From Alkalihalophilus pseudofirmus (lineage in GTDB: Bacteria; Bacillota; Bacilli; Bacillales; Bacillaceae_D): a DNA stretch of 64,000 bases. The stretch lies in assembly GCF_029094545.1 (NCBI RefSeq), contig NZ_CP117835.1, positions 3,390,001 through 3,454,000 of the forward strand, given 5' to 3'. Under the pieces are notes generated by a model, which saw nothing but the letters and a program-made list of their open reading frames with translations, ran no database searches and had not been told where the DNA came from. Shown here in pieces: positions 24,692 through 34,140 of this stretch. The position numbers and the translations under genes are program-made. Every line of letters starts with the position of its first letter. Positions within the stretch are counted from its first letter, which is position 1.

Positions 24692-25182
24692 GGTGCCACC
24701 ACAATTCGGCGATCTTCTTCTCCTTCTCCAAAGACCACGCCATCATGTTTATATTTCTTCAGCTGAAAATGCGTTGTTGTGGATAAAACAGAATCTACAG
24801 TTGAAAGCTTCTCTGAAACAAAGCGTGCAATCTCAGACATCGTTTTCCCTTCAATAACTACCGATAAATCATACGCACCAGACATTAAGTACAAAGCTTT
24901 CACTTCAGGAAAACGATAAATCCGCTCCGCTACTTGATCAAAACCTACTCCGCGCTGGGGAGTCACCTTAACATCGATCATCGCCGTGACCCCTTCATTT
25001 TGATCCACTTTGCTCCAGTCAATTACCGCAGAGTAGCTTAAAATAATGTGATCATCCTCAAGCTTCTTCAAGAGCCCCTTTACTTCTTCTTCAGAAGCAT
25101 CTACCATTTTAGCTAAGGTCGGTATGGAAACGCGGCCATTTTCTTCTATAATATGCAAAATATCAATTGCTTTACTCTCCAT
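24688..25182 (-). CDS. alaR: Lrp/AsnC-family regulator, AlaR/YugG-like
   Basis: A 164-residue regulator. Residues 1-60 carry the winged helix-turn-helix (IDILHIIEENGRVSIPTLAKMV), and 70-150 the RAM ligand-binding domain (VKALYLMSGAYDLSVVIEGK). It lies directly upstream of alaT with overlapping stop and start codons, so it is co-transcribed. In Bacillus subtilis AlaR responds to alanine and activates alaT. Start at 25182 is set by AAGGAGA. Confidence 0.88.
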   Translation of the reverse strand: MESKAIDILHIIEENGRVSIPTLAKMVDASEEEVKGLLKKLEDDHIILSYSAVIDWSKVDQNEGVTAMIDVKVTPQRGVGFDQVAERIYRFPEVKALYLMSGAYDLSVVIEGKTMSEIARFVSEKLSTVDSVLSTTTHFQLKKYKHDGVVFGEGEEDRRIVVAP

Positions 25183-25313
25183 CTCTCTCTATCTCCTTTC
25201 GCTTATAGCGCATGGATTGGTTCAATTTTGTTTATCATAACATATTAGCTATTTTTCGATACGTTTTTCACATAAAATTCTGAATAAATCTACACAAAGG
25301 AGTGCTTGTATAA

Positions 25314-25889
25314 ATGGAACTATCTAATTCATCAAATAACCGAACAGCTCTTTTAATTATAGATATGATCAGCGACTTTGAATTTGAGGATTCGGAGCTG
25401 TTAATCAAACATGCTATGCCTGTTGCGAAAAATATTGCAGCTCTTAAAAAGAGAGCAAACGAAGCTCATATTCCTGTCATTTACGTCAATGATAATTACG
25501 GAAAATGGCAATCTGATTTCAGACATTTAGTTGCTCACTGCCTTGAACACGATGTAAAGGGCCGTCCTATTGTTGAAATCCTCCATCCTGACGAAGAGAA
25601 GGATTATTTCGTCTTAAAGCCTAAGTTCTCAGGCTTTTTTGCAACACCTCTAAATCTACTATTGGAACATTTAAATGTGGATACCCTTATCCTAACTGGA
25701 GTTGCGGGTAATATGTGTGTACTCTTTACAGCTAATGATGCTTATATGCATGACTACAAAATATATGTACCAAGCGATTGCTCTGGATCTAATACAGCAG
25801 AAGCGAATACGGAAGCCCTTCATCTGATGCAGAATGTGGCGAAAGCAGATATTACACCGTCTGTCGATTTGGTTTTGCCGCTTAAATAG
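25314..25889 (+). CDS. Isochorismatase-like cysteine hydrolase
   Basis: A 191-residue member of the isochorismatase/nicotinamidase fold. The catalytic triad is visible: Asp17 (LLIIDMISDF), Lys102 (LKPKFSGF) and Cys135 (GVAGNMCVLFTANDA), with the cis-peptide GVAGN. It is divergent from alaR. No siderophore or NAD gene is adjacent, so the substrate is not predictable; peroxyureidoacrylate, nicotinamide or similar amides are possible. AAGGAG sets the ATG at 25314. Confidence 0.87.
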   Translation: MELSNSSNNRTALLIIDMISDFEFEDSELLIKHAMPVAKNIAALKKRANEAHIPVIYVNDNYGKWQSDFRHLVAHCLEHDVKGRPIVEILHPDEEKDYFVLKPKFSGFFATPLNLLLEHLNVDTLILTGVAGNMCVLFTANDAYMHDYKIYVPSDCSGSNTAEANTEALHLMQNVAKADITPSVDLVLPLK

Positions 25890-25908
25890 GATTATTTTTA
25901 GATAAAAA

Positions 25909-25942
25909 AGAAAGCCTGCCATTATTTAATGACAGGCTTTCT
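25909..25942. terminator. Bidirectional terminator between hydrolase gene and bluB
   Basis: Fifteen-base arms 25909-25923 and 25928-25942 (one G-U/A-C mismatch position) between convergent genes. Confidence 0.85.
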
Positions 25943-25948
25943 CCATTT

Positions 25949-26635
25949 TTATTTCGACTCCCATTTCTCATTAAAAATAAGACTTTCCAGCTCGCGGCGT
26001 TTCTCCCAGCCGGAGGATTGTAGAATTGGTTTGTCTGGATAGTTGTCGGTATATCCAATGGACAATAGAGCAATTGGCTCAATATGAGGCGGGATGTTAA
26101 GAATATCGCGAATATCATTCTTTTTATAAAAGCTTACCCACCCTAGAGCAAGACCTTCTGCGGTTGCGGCAAGCCACATGTTCTGAATCGCACAAGCAGT
26201 TGAGAGAATATCCGTCTCTGGAATAGAGTTACGGCCAAGTACGTGAGAGCCGCCTCGAGTCGGGTCACATGTCACGCAAATCGTCACAGGCGCTTGCTTT
26301 AATCCCTCAATTTTAAGTGATAAGAATTTTTGATGGCGATCATCTTTATTCTCATAATGAATAGCCAGCGCACGACGCTCTTTATTAGCCGCCCAAGCAA
26401 GCTTTTCTTTCACTTCATCACTTTGTACAACAACAAAATTCCACGGCTGCATAAAGCCAACAGACGGACCTTGGTGTCCAGCCTCAATGATCCGTTGAAT
26501 TTTCTCCTCTTCTACTGGAGCAGACAAGAATGTTCTTACGTCACGGCGAGTTGCTATTACTTTATAAATTGAATCTTTTTCTTCTTGGTTAAACATTTCA
26601 TTTATATCCTTATTAGACTTATCATTATTAGACAC
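25949..26635 (-). CDS. bluB: 5,6-dimethylbenzimidazole synthase
   Basis: A 228-residue flavin-destructase of the nitroreductase fold that cuts FMN to make the lower ligand of vitamin B12. Signatures: IATRRDVRTFLSAPV, GHQGPSVGFMQPWNFVVV, TCDPTRGG and ALGWVSFYKK. The GTG at 26635 follows AGGGGGAG. No other cobalamin synthesis gene is near, although a BtuF-like protein is encoded at 48.2 kb. It may act in salvage of B12 precursors. Confidence 0.9.
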   Translation of the reverse strand: MSNNDKSNKDINEMFNQEEKDSIYKVIATRRDVRTFLSAPVEEEKIQRIIEAGHQGPSVGFMQPWNFVVVQSDEVKEKLAWAANKERRALAIHYENKDDRHQKFLSLKIEGLKQAPVTICVTCDPTRGGSHVLGRNSIPETDILSTACAIQNMWLAATAEGLALGWVSFYKKNDIRDILNIPPHIEPIALLSIGYTDNYPDKPILQSSGWEKRRELESLIFNEKWESK

Positions 26636-26739
26636 GATAAAACTCCCCCTTGCTTTCTATATTTCCACAAATAATCATTACTTCTATTCTATGATCAAAT
26701 GGATCTTTGAGCTAGCTTTTTTTATTCAAAATGAAAACC

Positions 26740-26756
26740 CTCGCATTACATGCGAG
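26740..26756 (-). terminator. Terminator of the alpha-glucosidase gene
   Basis: Arms 26740-26746 and 26750-26756 (CTCGCAT/ATGCGAG, extendable outward to AACCCTCGCAT) overlap the stop codon region and are followed on the minus strand by TTTTCATTTT. Confidence 0.7.
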
Positions 26757-28431
26757 AGTTATTATCTAACCGGTAAACAATGGCTTCATATGGTCTAAGT
26801 TTAATTTCATCACTTGCTGGCAGCTCGTTTACGTAATTACTAATGACCACTTCTGCTGCCTTTCTATTTCCTAAATCAAACGTTGTCTCTTCACCGTAAA
26901 AATTACAGATGACAATAAGTTGGTCGCCGTTTAACTCCCTTTCATAGGCAAATACAGACGGATGATCGGCATCTAGCAGTTGATACTTTCCATAAACAAT
27001 GACTTCATGCTGTCTTCTTAATTGGATCAGCTTCTTGTAATAGTGGAAAATAGAATCCTTGTCTTCTAATGCCTGCTCCACATTTATGTTTTGATAATTT
27101 GGGTTTACGTCGATCCAAGGCGTGCCTGTTGTAAATCCAGCCTTTTCCTCAGCACTCCACTGCATTGGCGTACGTGCATTGTCACGGCTTTTCACATATA
27201 TGGCTGGCATTATATCCACAGGCCTCATCCCTTTTTCTTCAACCATTTCGCGGTAATGATTCAGCGTTTCAATATCACGATAGTCTTCAATCGAATCAAA
27301 ATGGATATTGGTCATGCCAATCTCTTCGCCTTGATAGATGTACGGCGTCCCTTTCATCATATGAAGGAGCGTAGCAAGCATCGTTGCAGACTCTCTGTGA
27401 TAGTGGGTGTCATCCCCAAAACGAGAGACAGTTCGGGGCTGATCATGGTTGCTCCAATATAAGCTGTTCCACCCAGAATTCGCTAACTCCTCTTGCCATT
27501 TGGAAAGATTATTTTTTAAATCACGTAATTCCAGTTCCTTCAATTCCCACTTTGGTCTGCCCTTATGTTTATCAAGGCCCATATGTTCAAACTGAAAGAC
27601 CATATTTAACTCTTGACGCTCGACCGCTGTATATTTAATTGCTTCTTCTGGAGTGACTTTCGGACATTCTCCAACTGTCATAATATCGTACTTAGATAAT
27701 ACTTCCTCATTCATTTCACGTAAGTAATCATGAACCCCTGGCAGATTAAACTGATACGCCTCAGCTTCAGCGTCCTCTTTTTGATACGCATCATAACTTG
27801 GCAGAATTTCTTTTTTGGAGATCATATTTATGACATCCATTCGAAAACCATCCACACCCTTATCAAGCCAAAAACGCATCATCTCATATACATCTTGACG
27901 CACCTGTTCATTTTCCCAATTTAGATCAGGCTGCTTTCTTGAGAACATATGCAGGAAATACTCATCTGTCTCTTTATCATATTCCCACGCTGAGCCGCCG
28001 AAAGAGGCAATCCAATCAGTCGGGGGTTCATCCCCTTTTCCCGGCCGCCAAATATAGTAATCACGGTAAGGGTTGTCTTTAGATGAACGAGATTCTGCAA
28101 ACCAGTGATGCTCATCAGATGTGTGATTTACGACTAAATCCATGACAAGCTTAATACCGCGTTTATGCATTTCATCTAATAATTGATCCCAGTCTTCCAT
28201 TGTCCCGAAGTCATCCATAATTGCTTTGTAGTCACTAATATCATAGCCGTTATCATCATTAGGCGATTCGTACACCGGTGAAAGCCAGACAACATTAATC
28301 CCGAGTTCAGTTAGATAATCAAGCTTCGAAATGATTCCTTTAATATCTCCTATTCCGTCCCCGTTGCTGTCATAAAAGCTGCGCGGATAGATTTGATAAA
28401 CGACACTTTCTTTCCACCATTGTTTGTCCAT
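26746..28431 (-). CDS. GH13 alpha-glucosidase / oligo-1,6-glucosidase
   Basis: A 561-residue cytoplasmic glycoside hydrolase family 13 enzyme. The catalytic residues are Asp199 (DGFRMDVI), Glu255 (TVGECP) and Asp330 (WSNHDQPR), at the same positions as oligo-1,6-glucosidase of bacilli. The N-terminus (WWKESVVYQIYPRSFYDSNG) and domain B are standard. Substrates would be isomaltose, maltose or sucrose; trehalose-6-phosphate hydrolase is a related alternative but no trehalose PTS is adjacent. It stands alone. Confidence 0.9.
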   Translation of the reverse strand: MDKQWWKESVVYQIYPRSFYDSNGDGIGDIKGIISKLDYLTELGINVVWLSPVYESPNDDNGYDISDYKAIMDDFGTMEDWDQLLDEMHKRGIKLVMDLVVNHTSDEHHWFAESRSSKDNPYRDYYIWRPGKGDEPPTDWIASFGGSAWEYDKETDEYFLHMFSRKQPDLNWENEQVRQDVYEMMRFWLDKGVDGFRMDVINMISKKEILPSYDAYQKEDAEAEAYQFNLPGVHDYLREMNEEVLSKYDIMTVGECPKVTPEEAIKYTAVERQELNMVFQFEHMGLDKHKGRPKWELKELELRDLKNNLSKWQEELANSGWNSLYWSNHDQPRTVSRFGDDTHYHRESATMLATLLHMMKGTPYIYQGEEIGMTNIHFDSIEDYRDIETLNHYREMVEEKGMRPVDIMPAIYVKSRDNARTPMQWSAEEKAGFTTGTPWIDVNPNYQNINVEQALEDKDSIFHYYKKLIQLRRQHEVIVYGKYQLLDADHPSVFAYERELNGDQLIVICNFYGEETTFDLGNRKAAEVVISNYVNELPASDEIKLRPYEAIVYRLDNNSRM

Positions 28432-28522
28432 TTCTGCACCTGCTTTTTGTTTATTCTAGATTAGTATGTATTTCATCCTGCCATTTTATCGATTATTGCT
28501 AACAGATTCAACCGGCACGAAA

Positions 28523-28550
28523 AAGAGCATGAGGTTCTCCCCATGCTCTT
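28523..28550 (-). terminator. Terminator of luxS
   Basis: Nine-base arms 28523-28531 and 28542-28550 (AAGAGCATG/CATGCTCTT) with T5 on the minus strand. Confidence 0.85.
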
Positions 28551-28556
28551 CATCAC

Positions 28557-29030
28557 TTAAGCAAATACTTCACGCAAGCTTGCTTTATCCTGTTCTAACC
28601 AGTATTCCATCAGTTTCTTTGCACCTTTTAGATCATGAAGCTTCGCTTGTCCGCACTGCTTCTCAGTCGCAGCCGGGACCTCATCAAGTTCAATAGAATA
28701 CTTCATCGTTTTCTCAAGAACATCAATAATCTCATCAACCGAAGGCGCCCCGCTCATAATTAAGTAGAAACCTGTTTGACAGCCCATTGGTGAGAGGTCA
28801 ATCACATCAAAATGGTCATAGTCTTCGGCAAAGCGGCGAACATTCAGCGCAAGTAAATGCTCCATCGTATGGATGACATTAGGCTTCATCGCTTGCTTAT
28901 TAGGCTGAAAAAAACGGATATCAAATTTATTAATTTCCCCGTCAGTTCCTACATCATGACGCCCGCAATGTCTGACAAAAGGTGCTTTTACAATCGTATG
29001 GTCTAACTCAAAACTCTCTACAGTCGGCAC
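28557..29030 (-). CDS. luxS: S-ribosylhomocysteine lyase
   Basis: A 157-residue enzyme of the activated-methyl cycle; it makes homocysteine and the AI-2 precursor DPD. Metal ligands His54, His58 ([10 protein letters not shown]) and Cys126 (EKQCGQA), and catalytic Cys84 (MGCQTGFY), fall at the Bacillus positions. I choose the GTG at 29030 (product [10 protein letters not shown]), eight bases after AAGGAG; an in-frame GTG three codons upstream overlaps that site. It is monocistronic; no SAM riboswitch was seen upstream. Confidence 0.96.
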   Translation of the reverse strand: MPTVESFELDHTIVKAPFVRHCGRHDVGTDGEINKFDIRFFQPNKQAMKPNVIHTMEHLLALNVRRFAEDYDHFDVIDLSPMGCQTGFYLIMSGAPSVDEIIDVLEKTMKYSIELDEVPAATEKQCGQAKLHDLKGAKKLMEYWLEQDKASLREVFA

Positions 29031-29133
29031 ACTGATCACTCCTTGTTAATTGCTTTAATCTAGCAGTTGACTACAGTATAACGAATGAAAAGTGAGAAGT
29101 CTAAACATTTACGAGAATTTTCTGATTATATGA

Positions 29134-29553
29134 CTATTGTTTCCGTTCTTTAGTGACTGTTTGTTTCAATGATACCCCATTACGATCAACAAACTCACTA
29201 ACCTCTTGTTCAAATGAATGCGGCTTAAAACGATGAATTTTCATCTGCTGACCTGACTTGCCCGTAACAATGAAAATGACTTTCGATCCTGCAATAATTT
29301 GATGGACATTTGTAATCTCCATTGCTTGCAATTGTTTCGTCCGAACCTTCACACCAGCTACTTTTATTATCATTACAAGTCTATCTTCTTCTACCGTTAG
29401 ATGATAACGAGTGGTTAATGCTAGAAAGCTTACAGCCATCGCTGCATAAGCAAAGTACTGAGTATTACCTTCTAGAGCATACGCATAAGTCATCGCCATA
29501 AAAAATAGAATCGTCCAGAGAATCTTGGGTTCTTCTGCTATAAATGTCTTCAT
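29134..29553 (-). CDS. Membrane protein with PH-like C-terminal domain, hypothetical
   Basis: A 139-residue protein with two N-terminal membrane helices (WTILFFMAMTYAYAL and YFAYAAMAVSFLALT) and a cytoplasmic domain of alternating beta strands (YHLTVEEDRLVMIIKVAGVK, KVIFIVTGKSGQQMKIHRF) ending in a helix. The shape resembles bacterial PH/YdbS-like domains. It overlaps the upstream gene by four bases. The function is unknown; coupling to the haem-copper-oxidase-like protein suggests a membrane role. Confidence 0.65.
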   Translation of the reverse strand: MKTFIAEEPKILWTILFFMAMTYAYALEGNTQYFAYAAMAVSFLALTTRYHLTVEEDRLVMIIKVAGVKVRTKQLQAMEITNVHQIIAGSKVIFIVTGKSGQQMKIHRFKPHSFEQEVSEFVDRNGVSLKQTVTKERKQ

Positions 29554-29951
29554 TCCTTATCCGTCATCCCTTTACTGTGTACAAACGTCATAACAGCAAA
29601 TAAAATAAAGCTTACCACTAGGACTGTTCCGCCGATAATATAGAATAATAACTGCACGATCTCTGGTATAAAGTCTGGCTTCATGTAGTAAATGTACATG
29701 CCTGCTGTCAGTCCAAAAGCACCAATAAATGCAGTCCATACTTGGGCAGCGGCTAATTTAGACTGCTTTGGGATAGGGTATACCCGGTAAAAAATTGCAA
29801 AAGCAAACAGCGAAAGCCAGCCAACTACTAAAATATGAGCATGAATCGCTCTTAACATCATCGACCCTGCTCCAGCCATATGTGAACCCATAAACGTTCC
29901 GATCAACGCATAAATGGCAGATGTTCTTAATAAAAACTTTGTACGGCTCAT
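29550..29951 (-). CDS. Four-helix membrane protein related to haem-copper oxidase subunit I (partial-length)
   Basis: A 133-residue protein with four membrane helices. The first two carry SHMAGAG and RAIHAHILVVGW, which resembles the haem-ligand region of NorB/cbb3-type oxidases. Such short proteins are annotated as cytochrome-c-oxidase-like in Bacillus. It is far too short (133 against about 450 residues) for a full catalytic subunit, so it may be a haem-binding or assembly protein. Operon with the downstream membrane gene. Confidence 0.65.
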   Translation of the reverse strand: MSRTKFLLRTSAIYALIGTFMGSHMAGAGSMMLRAIHAHILVVGWLSLFAFAIFYRVYPIPKQSKLAAAQVWTAFIGAFGLTAGMYIYYMKPDFIPEIVQLLFYIIGGTVLVVSFILFAVMTFVHSKGMTDKE

Positions 29952-30136
29952 TAATCTTCTCCCCTTTTAATTGAATGTCGAGTGAATAAATGATCTGAAG
30001 GTCAATCATCATTACCAACTTCTTATTATACAATAGTTTGAGCGGGTAATAAGCAAGGGAATAATGAATACTAATTGAACGAATAATGTTCACTGTACAA
30101 AAGCTTGTCCTAATCTGTTACAGAGAGGATTAATCA

Positions 30137-30967
30137 ATGAAAAAGAACTCGTTTATGAAGCATTTTATGGAACAATTAAAAACGGATCCCATCCCAGATT
30201 GGTCAGCTACATTTGCCTATTACTTCATGTTATCTATTTTCCCATTGCTGATTTTTATGATCGCCCTTTTGCCATACTTTCAATTAAATATTGATCAAGT
30301 GTATCAAATCTTATATGATTATGTGCCAAGCGATTTAGCCGATTTGTTTGGGAATACGATTCTTGAAGTGATCAGCCACCCTCAAGGCGGTTTAGTCTCA
30401 TTTGGGGTAATCGCAGCCATGTGGTCAGCATCAAATGGAGTAAATGCCCTCATTCGCGCTGTAAACCGCGCCTATGGCATTGAGGAAACAAGGAATTTCC
30501 TGTCACTGCGATTGCTTTCGATCCTGCTTACGTTATGCATGATTTTTGTGGTGGTAACGACCCTCCTTTTGCCGGTGTTTGGTAAATTAATTATTAATGG
30601 AATGGAATACTTGTTTGCCGTACCACCCGAGACCGCTGAATTCTTAAACGTATTAAGGTGGATTATAGGGATCGGGCTTATGACTCTTGTTCTTATGTTT
30701 TTATATTGGGCAGCACCAAATGTAAAATTGAAGTTTAAACAAGTCATAATTGGGGCATTAAGTGCTACTATAGGGTGGCAAATCATCTCTCTGCTTTTTT
30801 CCTATTACGTGACTAACTTTGGTAACTACTCAGCAACCTATGGAAGTTTAGGCGGAGTCATTATCCTAATGCTTTGGTTTTTCTTAACCGGTCTGATTAT
30901 CATCGTCGGCGGAGAGATCAATGCGACAATTTTTCACCAAAAACGGGCGAAAGCAGAGAATTTATAG
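30137..30967 (+). CDS. YihY/BrkB-family membrane protein
   Basis: A 276-residue protein with six membrane helices. The family signatures are [16 protein letters not shown] near the N-terminus, [20 protein letters not shown] in the middle, and [29 protein letters not shown] at the end. Family members have been called RNase BN in older annotation, which is not supported. The function is unknown; an envelope or transport role is likely. GAGAGG precedes the ATG at 30137. Confidence 0.88.
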   Translation: MKKNSFMKHFMEQLKTDPIPDWSATFAYYFMLSIFPLLIFMIALLPYFQLNIDQVYQILYDYVPSDLADLFGNTILEVISHPQGGLVSFGVIAAMWSASNGVNALIRAVNRAYGIEETRNFLSLRLLSILLTLCMIFVVVTTLLLPVFGKLIINGMEYLFAVPPETAEFLNVLRWIIGIGLMTLVLMFLYWAAPNVKLKFKQVIIGALSATIGWQIISLLFSYYVTNFGNYSATYGSLGGVIILMLWFFLTGLIIIVGGEINATIFHQKRAKAENL

Positions 30968-31058
30968 CCATTTCACTAAATTCATGTATAAAAGTCTGAA
31001 AACGGTCAATGCTTGTATCAGATTGGCAGGACGAAGATATTTAAAGGAGTTGGGAATA

Positions 31059-31331
31059 ATGAATAAAACAGAACTTATTAATGAAGTTGCTGAACGTACG
31101 CAATTATCTAAAAAAGATGCAGGGAACGCAGTAAATGAAGTATTTGATGTGATTTCAGAAACAATGTCAAAAGGCGAGACCGTTCAATTGATCGGTTTTG
31201 GAAACTTTGAAGTGCGTGAACGCGCTGCAAGAAAAGGGCGCAATCCGCAAACTGGTGAAGAAATTGATATTCCTGCAACAAAAACACCGGCATTCAAAGC
31301 TGGTAAACAACTGAAAGATGCTGTTAAGTAA
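31059..31331 (+). CDS. hup: HU-family DNA-binding protein
   Basis: A 90-residue histone-like protein; start ATG 31059 with AAAGGAG upstream. Signatures: [51 protein letters not shown] and [16 protein letters not shown]. It acts as a homodimer that bends and compacts DNA. It is closely similar to HBsu, but whether it is the main or a second HU copy of the genome cannot be told here. A terminator follows. Confidence 0.95.
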   Translation: MNKTELINEVAERTQLSKKDAGNAVNEVFDVISETMSKGETVQLIGFGNFEVRERAARKGRNPQTGEEIDIPATKTPAFKAGKQLKDAVK

Positions 31332-31343
31332 TTAATGTAAATA

Positions 31344-31375
31344 AAAAGCATGAACCCCATTAGGTTCATGCTTTT
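31344..31375. terminator. Bidirectional terminator between hup and the RDD gene
   Basis: Thirteen-base perfect arms 31344-31356 and 31363-31375 (AAAAGCATGAACC type) between convergent genes. Confidence 0.9.
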
Positions 31376-31378
31376 ATT

Positions 31379-31819
31379 TTATGCTTTGGTTTGATATGGA
31401 TTTTCATTTTCTACTGGCTTCTCATACGTTACATACGTATTCGCAATCATATCGTGAATACTACGTTTATCTTTACGTAAGCCGACCATAAATGCCGATA
31501 CAACATAGGCAATCCCTAGTGTAATCACATACACAAAACCTGCTACGAGCACGCGAAGAAGCATCGTACCGAATCCAACGTTGCTGCCGTCCATTCTCAC
31601 AATACGAATTCCGCATACCTTTTTCCCTAACGTATAGCCGTACCATAAGACAGGAAGAATCAGCAGATAGGCTAACTGAACAACCGAATCAAAAATTAAC
31701 TGCCCATCCTCATTAAAATTCAAAGCCATTGAAATGATAAATGTAACAAGTCCTAATAACAATCCATCTAAAATAGAAGCTCCAAAACGGATCCAAAATC
31801 CCGCGGGCTGTTTCACCAT
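31379..31819 (-). CDS. RDD-family membrane protein
   Basis: A 146-residue protein with three to four membrane helices. The RDD signature is at AGFWIRFGASILDGLLLGL, and the second motif is YGYTLGKKVCGIRIVRMDG. RDD proteins are of unknown or Na+/H+-antiport-related function. It is monocistronic, with AAAGGGGA before the ATG at 31819. Confidence 0.87.
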   Translation of the reverse strand: MVKQPAGFWIRFGASILDGLLLGLVTFIISMALNFNEDGQLIFDSVVQLAYLLILPVLWYGYTLGKKVCGIRIVRMDGSNVGFGTMLLRVLVAGFVYVITLGIAYVVSAFMVGLRKDKRSIHDMIANTYVTYEKPVENENPYQTKA

Positions 31820-31940
31820 ATAGACTTCCCCTTTCTTCTCTTACCTCTTTTATTATTCATAAGTACGTTAACCATATGATAAACATTAGTCAAACATTTT
31901 CCATTATATCACTATTCACTCTCCCAAACTATCACAAACA

Positions 31941-31993
31941 TTGTTAACAAGACGTTTAATCTAGTTGACAAAAAACAATGTTCAGATTATTCT
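31941..31993 (+). promoter_or_regulatory. BirA operator overlapping the bioY promoter
   Basis: TTGTTAAC (31941-31948), 15 bases, GTTGACAA (31964-31971): this fits the known BirA biotin-operator consensus TTGTTAAC-N14/16-GTTAACAA with one substitution. The right half contains the -35 box TTGACA (31965-31970), and a -10 box TATTCT follows after 17 bases (31988-31993). Biotin-loaded BirA would therefore block the promoter of bioY, 34 bases downstream. Confidence 0.85.
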
Positions 31994-32026
31994 AATGTTA
32001 ACTAATTACTAACATGAGGTGAACAT

Positions 32027-32626
32027 ATGTCAAGTCGTAAACGCTATTTTTCTACTATTGAACTGGTCCTTATCCCAATGTTTGCAGCCTTAATGGCGAT
32101 CGGTGCAAACGTTACATCCTTCTTAGTGATTGGCGGGGTACCTATCACGCTGCAAACACTGTTTGCGACATTAGCCGGTGCTCTCTTAGGCTCAAGACGC
32201 GGTGCTCTAGCTATGATGATTTATGTCCTGATTGGACTAGCTGGCTTCCCTGTTTTCGCCCAATTTCGCGGAGGCTTAGGTTCTCTTGTCAGCCCTACGT
32301 TTGGATTTTTATTATCTTTTATCATTCTAGCTTTTGTCGTTGGTAAAATCATTGAGAGAAGCAGCAAGAAATCCGTTTCAACATTTATGGTTGCATGCTT
32401 TGTGGGTCTTACGATAAATTATGTTCTCGGAACGAATTATATGTACTTCGCTTATCAATTTATTGCAGACCTAGATGCGATCACTTACGGTATGGCTTGG
32501 TCATGGATGGTTGCACCTCTTGTAAAAGATATCATCTTTACAATTTTCGCAGCTGTTCTTGCTTCTCGTATTTATCACACGGTTAATAAAAACGCGAACC
32601 CCCTTCAACGAAAGCTAGCTTCATAA
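32027..32626 (+). CDS. bioY: Biotin transporter substrate-binding (S) component BioY
   Basis: A 199-residue protein with six membrane helices, length typical for BioY. Signatures: LIPMFAALMAIGANVTSFLV, PITLQTLFATLAGALLGSRRG, YVLIGLAGFPVFAQFRGGLG and PTFGFLLSFI. It is the biotin-binding S component of an ECF transporter, which normally pairs with a shared EcfAA'T module. The BirA operator upstream confirms biotin control. Next to yuiF as in the Bacillus yui block. Confidence 0.93.
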   Translation: MSSRKRYFSTIELVLIPMFAALMAIGANVTSFLVIGGVPITLQTLFATLAGALLGSRRGALAMMIYVLIGLAGFPVFAQFRGGLGSLVSPTFGFLLSFIILAFVVGKIIERSSKKSVSTFMVACFVGLTINYVLGTNYMYFAYQFIADLDAITYGMAWSWMVAPLVKDIIFTIFAAVLASRIYHTVNKNANPLQRKLAS

Positions 32627-32629
32627 AGC

Positions 32630-32664
32630 GAAGACCCCCTCAAGTTCGTTTGAGGGGGTTCTTC
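32630..32664. terminator. Bidirectional terminator between bioY and the antiporter gene
   Basis: About 14-base arms 32630-32643 and 32650-32664 with a CCCCC/GGGGG core, between convergent genes. Confidence 0.85.
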
Positions 32665-32667
32665 TGC

Positions 32668-33987
32668 TTATAAAATCATTGCCGCTGCAAATCCAAAGAT
32701 TAATAGCGGAATATTAAAGTGAAGGAATGTCGGTACGCATGTATCCCAAATGTGGTTATGCTGTCCATCAGCATTTAAACCAGCCGTTGGTCCAAGCGTA
32801 CTATCTGATGCAGGCGCTCCGGCATCACCCAATGCCCCTGCTGTACCAATTAAAGCAATAATCGCCATTGGACTGAAACCTACTGCCATACCAAGCGGTA
32901 CAAACAGAGTTGCAATAATAGGGACCGTTGAGAATGAAGAACCGATTCCCATTGTGATGAATAATCCAACCAACAACATAAGAATGGCAGCAACAGCTTT
33001 ACTATCTCCAAGGATCCCTGAAACTTGATCCACTAATAGCTCAACATGACCGGTTTCACGAATAACCGCTGCAAACCCTGATGCGGCAAGCATGACGAAC
33101 CCAATGAATGCCATCATCTTCATACCATTTGTAACAACATCATCAGCTTCTCTCCATTTCAGAACGCCGCTGACTAATAAAATCACAATACCAGCTAATC
33201 CAGCAATAATCATAGACTCCGTTACTTGCTGAACGACTAAGGTAGCCACAACAGCGATAATAGCTGCTGTGATCGACCATGTAGTATAAGGAGTTTGTTC
33301 TGAAGCCTCCCCAATAATCGGACGATCTTCATACACACGACGTTTACGGTATGTAACAAATACCGCTACAATCAGCCCTAGAACAAGCCCTGCAGTTGGG
33401 ATCGCCATAGCCACCGGAATATCGCCAAGCTCGATCGCTAAACCGCTCTCTGCCATATTATCCGCTACAATTCCGTGAAAGATAGCACCGAAGCCATAAG
33501 GCAGGAATATATAAGGTGCTGTTAAACCAAATGTCATGATTGCAGCAATGGCCCGGCGATCTACTCCTAGACGATTAAGCACTTTTAAGATCGGCGGGAT
33601 TAAAATCGGAATAAACGCAATATGTATTGGAATCACGTTTTGAGAGAAACAAGAAATGACAAGAATAGAAAAGAAAATAAGTGCTTTAGATAATATCTGT
33701 TTCTCTGTATCTCCATTACGTCCCACAAGCTTAATTACTGTGTTGACCATCATATCAGGAAGACCTGTTCTTGCAATAGCGACTGCAAACGCTCCAAGTA
33801 AAGCATAACTTAATGCAACAGTGGCACTTCCTCCTAACCCATCACTAAATACTGCCACCGTCTGCTCAAGTCCAAGTCCGCCTACAAATCCACCTACAAG
33901 TGCTCCAATGATTAAGGCAAGCACCACGTGTACACGTACCAAACTAAGTACAAGCATCACGATGACTGCGAGTAATACAGCATTCAT
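32668..33987 (-). CDS. yuiF: Na+/H+ antiporter-family carrier, YuiF-like
   Basis: About 439 residues with 11-12 membrane helices. The family pattern is symmetric: GLGGSATVALSYALLGAFAVAIA in the first half, and GSSFSTVPIIATLFVPLG and GALGDAGAPASDSTLGPTAG in the second. This belongs to the NhaC/YuiF branch of the ion-transporter superfamily; the transported species may be Na+/H+ or an amino acid. The ATG at 33987 has AGGAG nine bases upstream; an in-frame TTG three codons before is rejected. Confidence 0.85.
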   Translation of the reverse strand: MNAVLLAVIVMLVLSLVRVHVVLALIIGALVGGFVGGLGLEQTVAVFSDGLGGSATVALSYALLGAFAVAIARTGLPDMMVNTVIKLVGRNGDTEKQILSKALIFFSILVISCFSQNVIPIHIAFIPILIPPILKVLNRLGVDRRAIAAIMTFGLTAPYIFLPYGFGAIFHGIVADNMAESGLAIELGDIPVAMAIPTAGLVLGLIVAVFVTYRKRRVYEDRPIIGEASEQTPYTTWSITAAIIAVVATLVVQQVTESMIIAGLAGIVILLVSGVLKWREADDVVTNGMKMMAFIGFVMLAASGFAAVIRETGHVELLVDQVSGILGDSKAVAAILMLLVGLFITMGIGSSFSTVPIIATLFVPLGMAVGFSPMAIIALIGTAGALGDAGAPASDSTLGPTAGLNADGQHNHIWDTCVPTFLHFNIPLLIFGFAAAMIL

Positions 33988-34113
33988 CGAAATCAACTCC
34001 TAATCCTTTATCTTATTAAATCACTAATGAACTAAAACATACATATACACTATCATTCTACGAACCTCATTGTCAATGACTTTCTTTCGTGTGATAAAGG
34101 ACTAAAGAAAAAA

Positions 34114-34139
34114 AACACTTGGCTCTTTATCCAAGTGTT
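34114..34139 (-). terminator. Terminator of the TrmB-family gene
   Basis: Nine-base arms 34114-34122 and 34131-34139 (AACACTTGG/CCAAGTGTT), immediately after the stop codon, with a T-rich run on the minus strand. Confidence 0.85.
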
Positions 34140-34140
34140 G

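Noticed and set aside
29550-29951. Full cytochrome oxidase subunit I
   Set aside because: Only four helices and 133 residues; it can at most be a short relative or assembly protein.
30137-30967. RNase BN
   Set aside because: YihY/BrkB proteins were once given this name; the sequence is a six-helix membrane protein without nuclease motifs.
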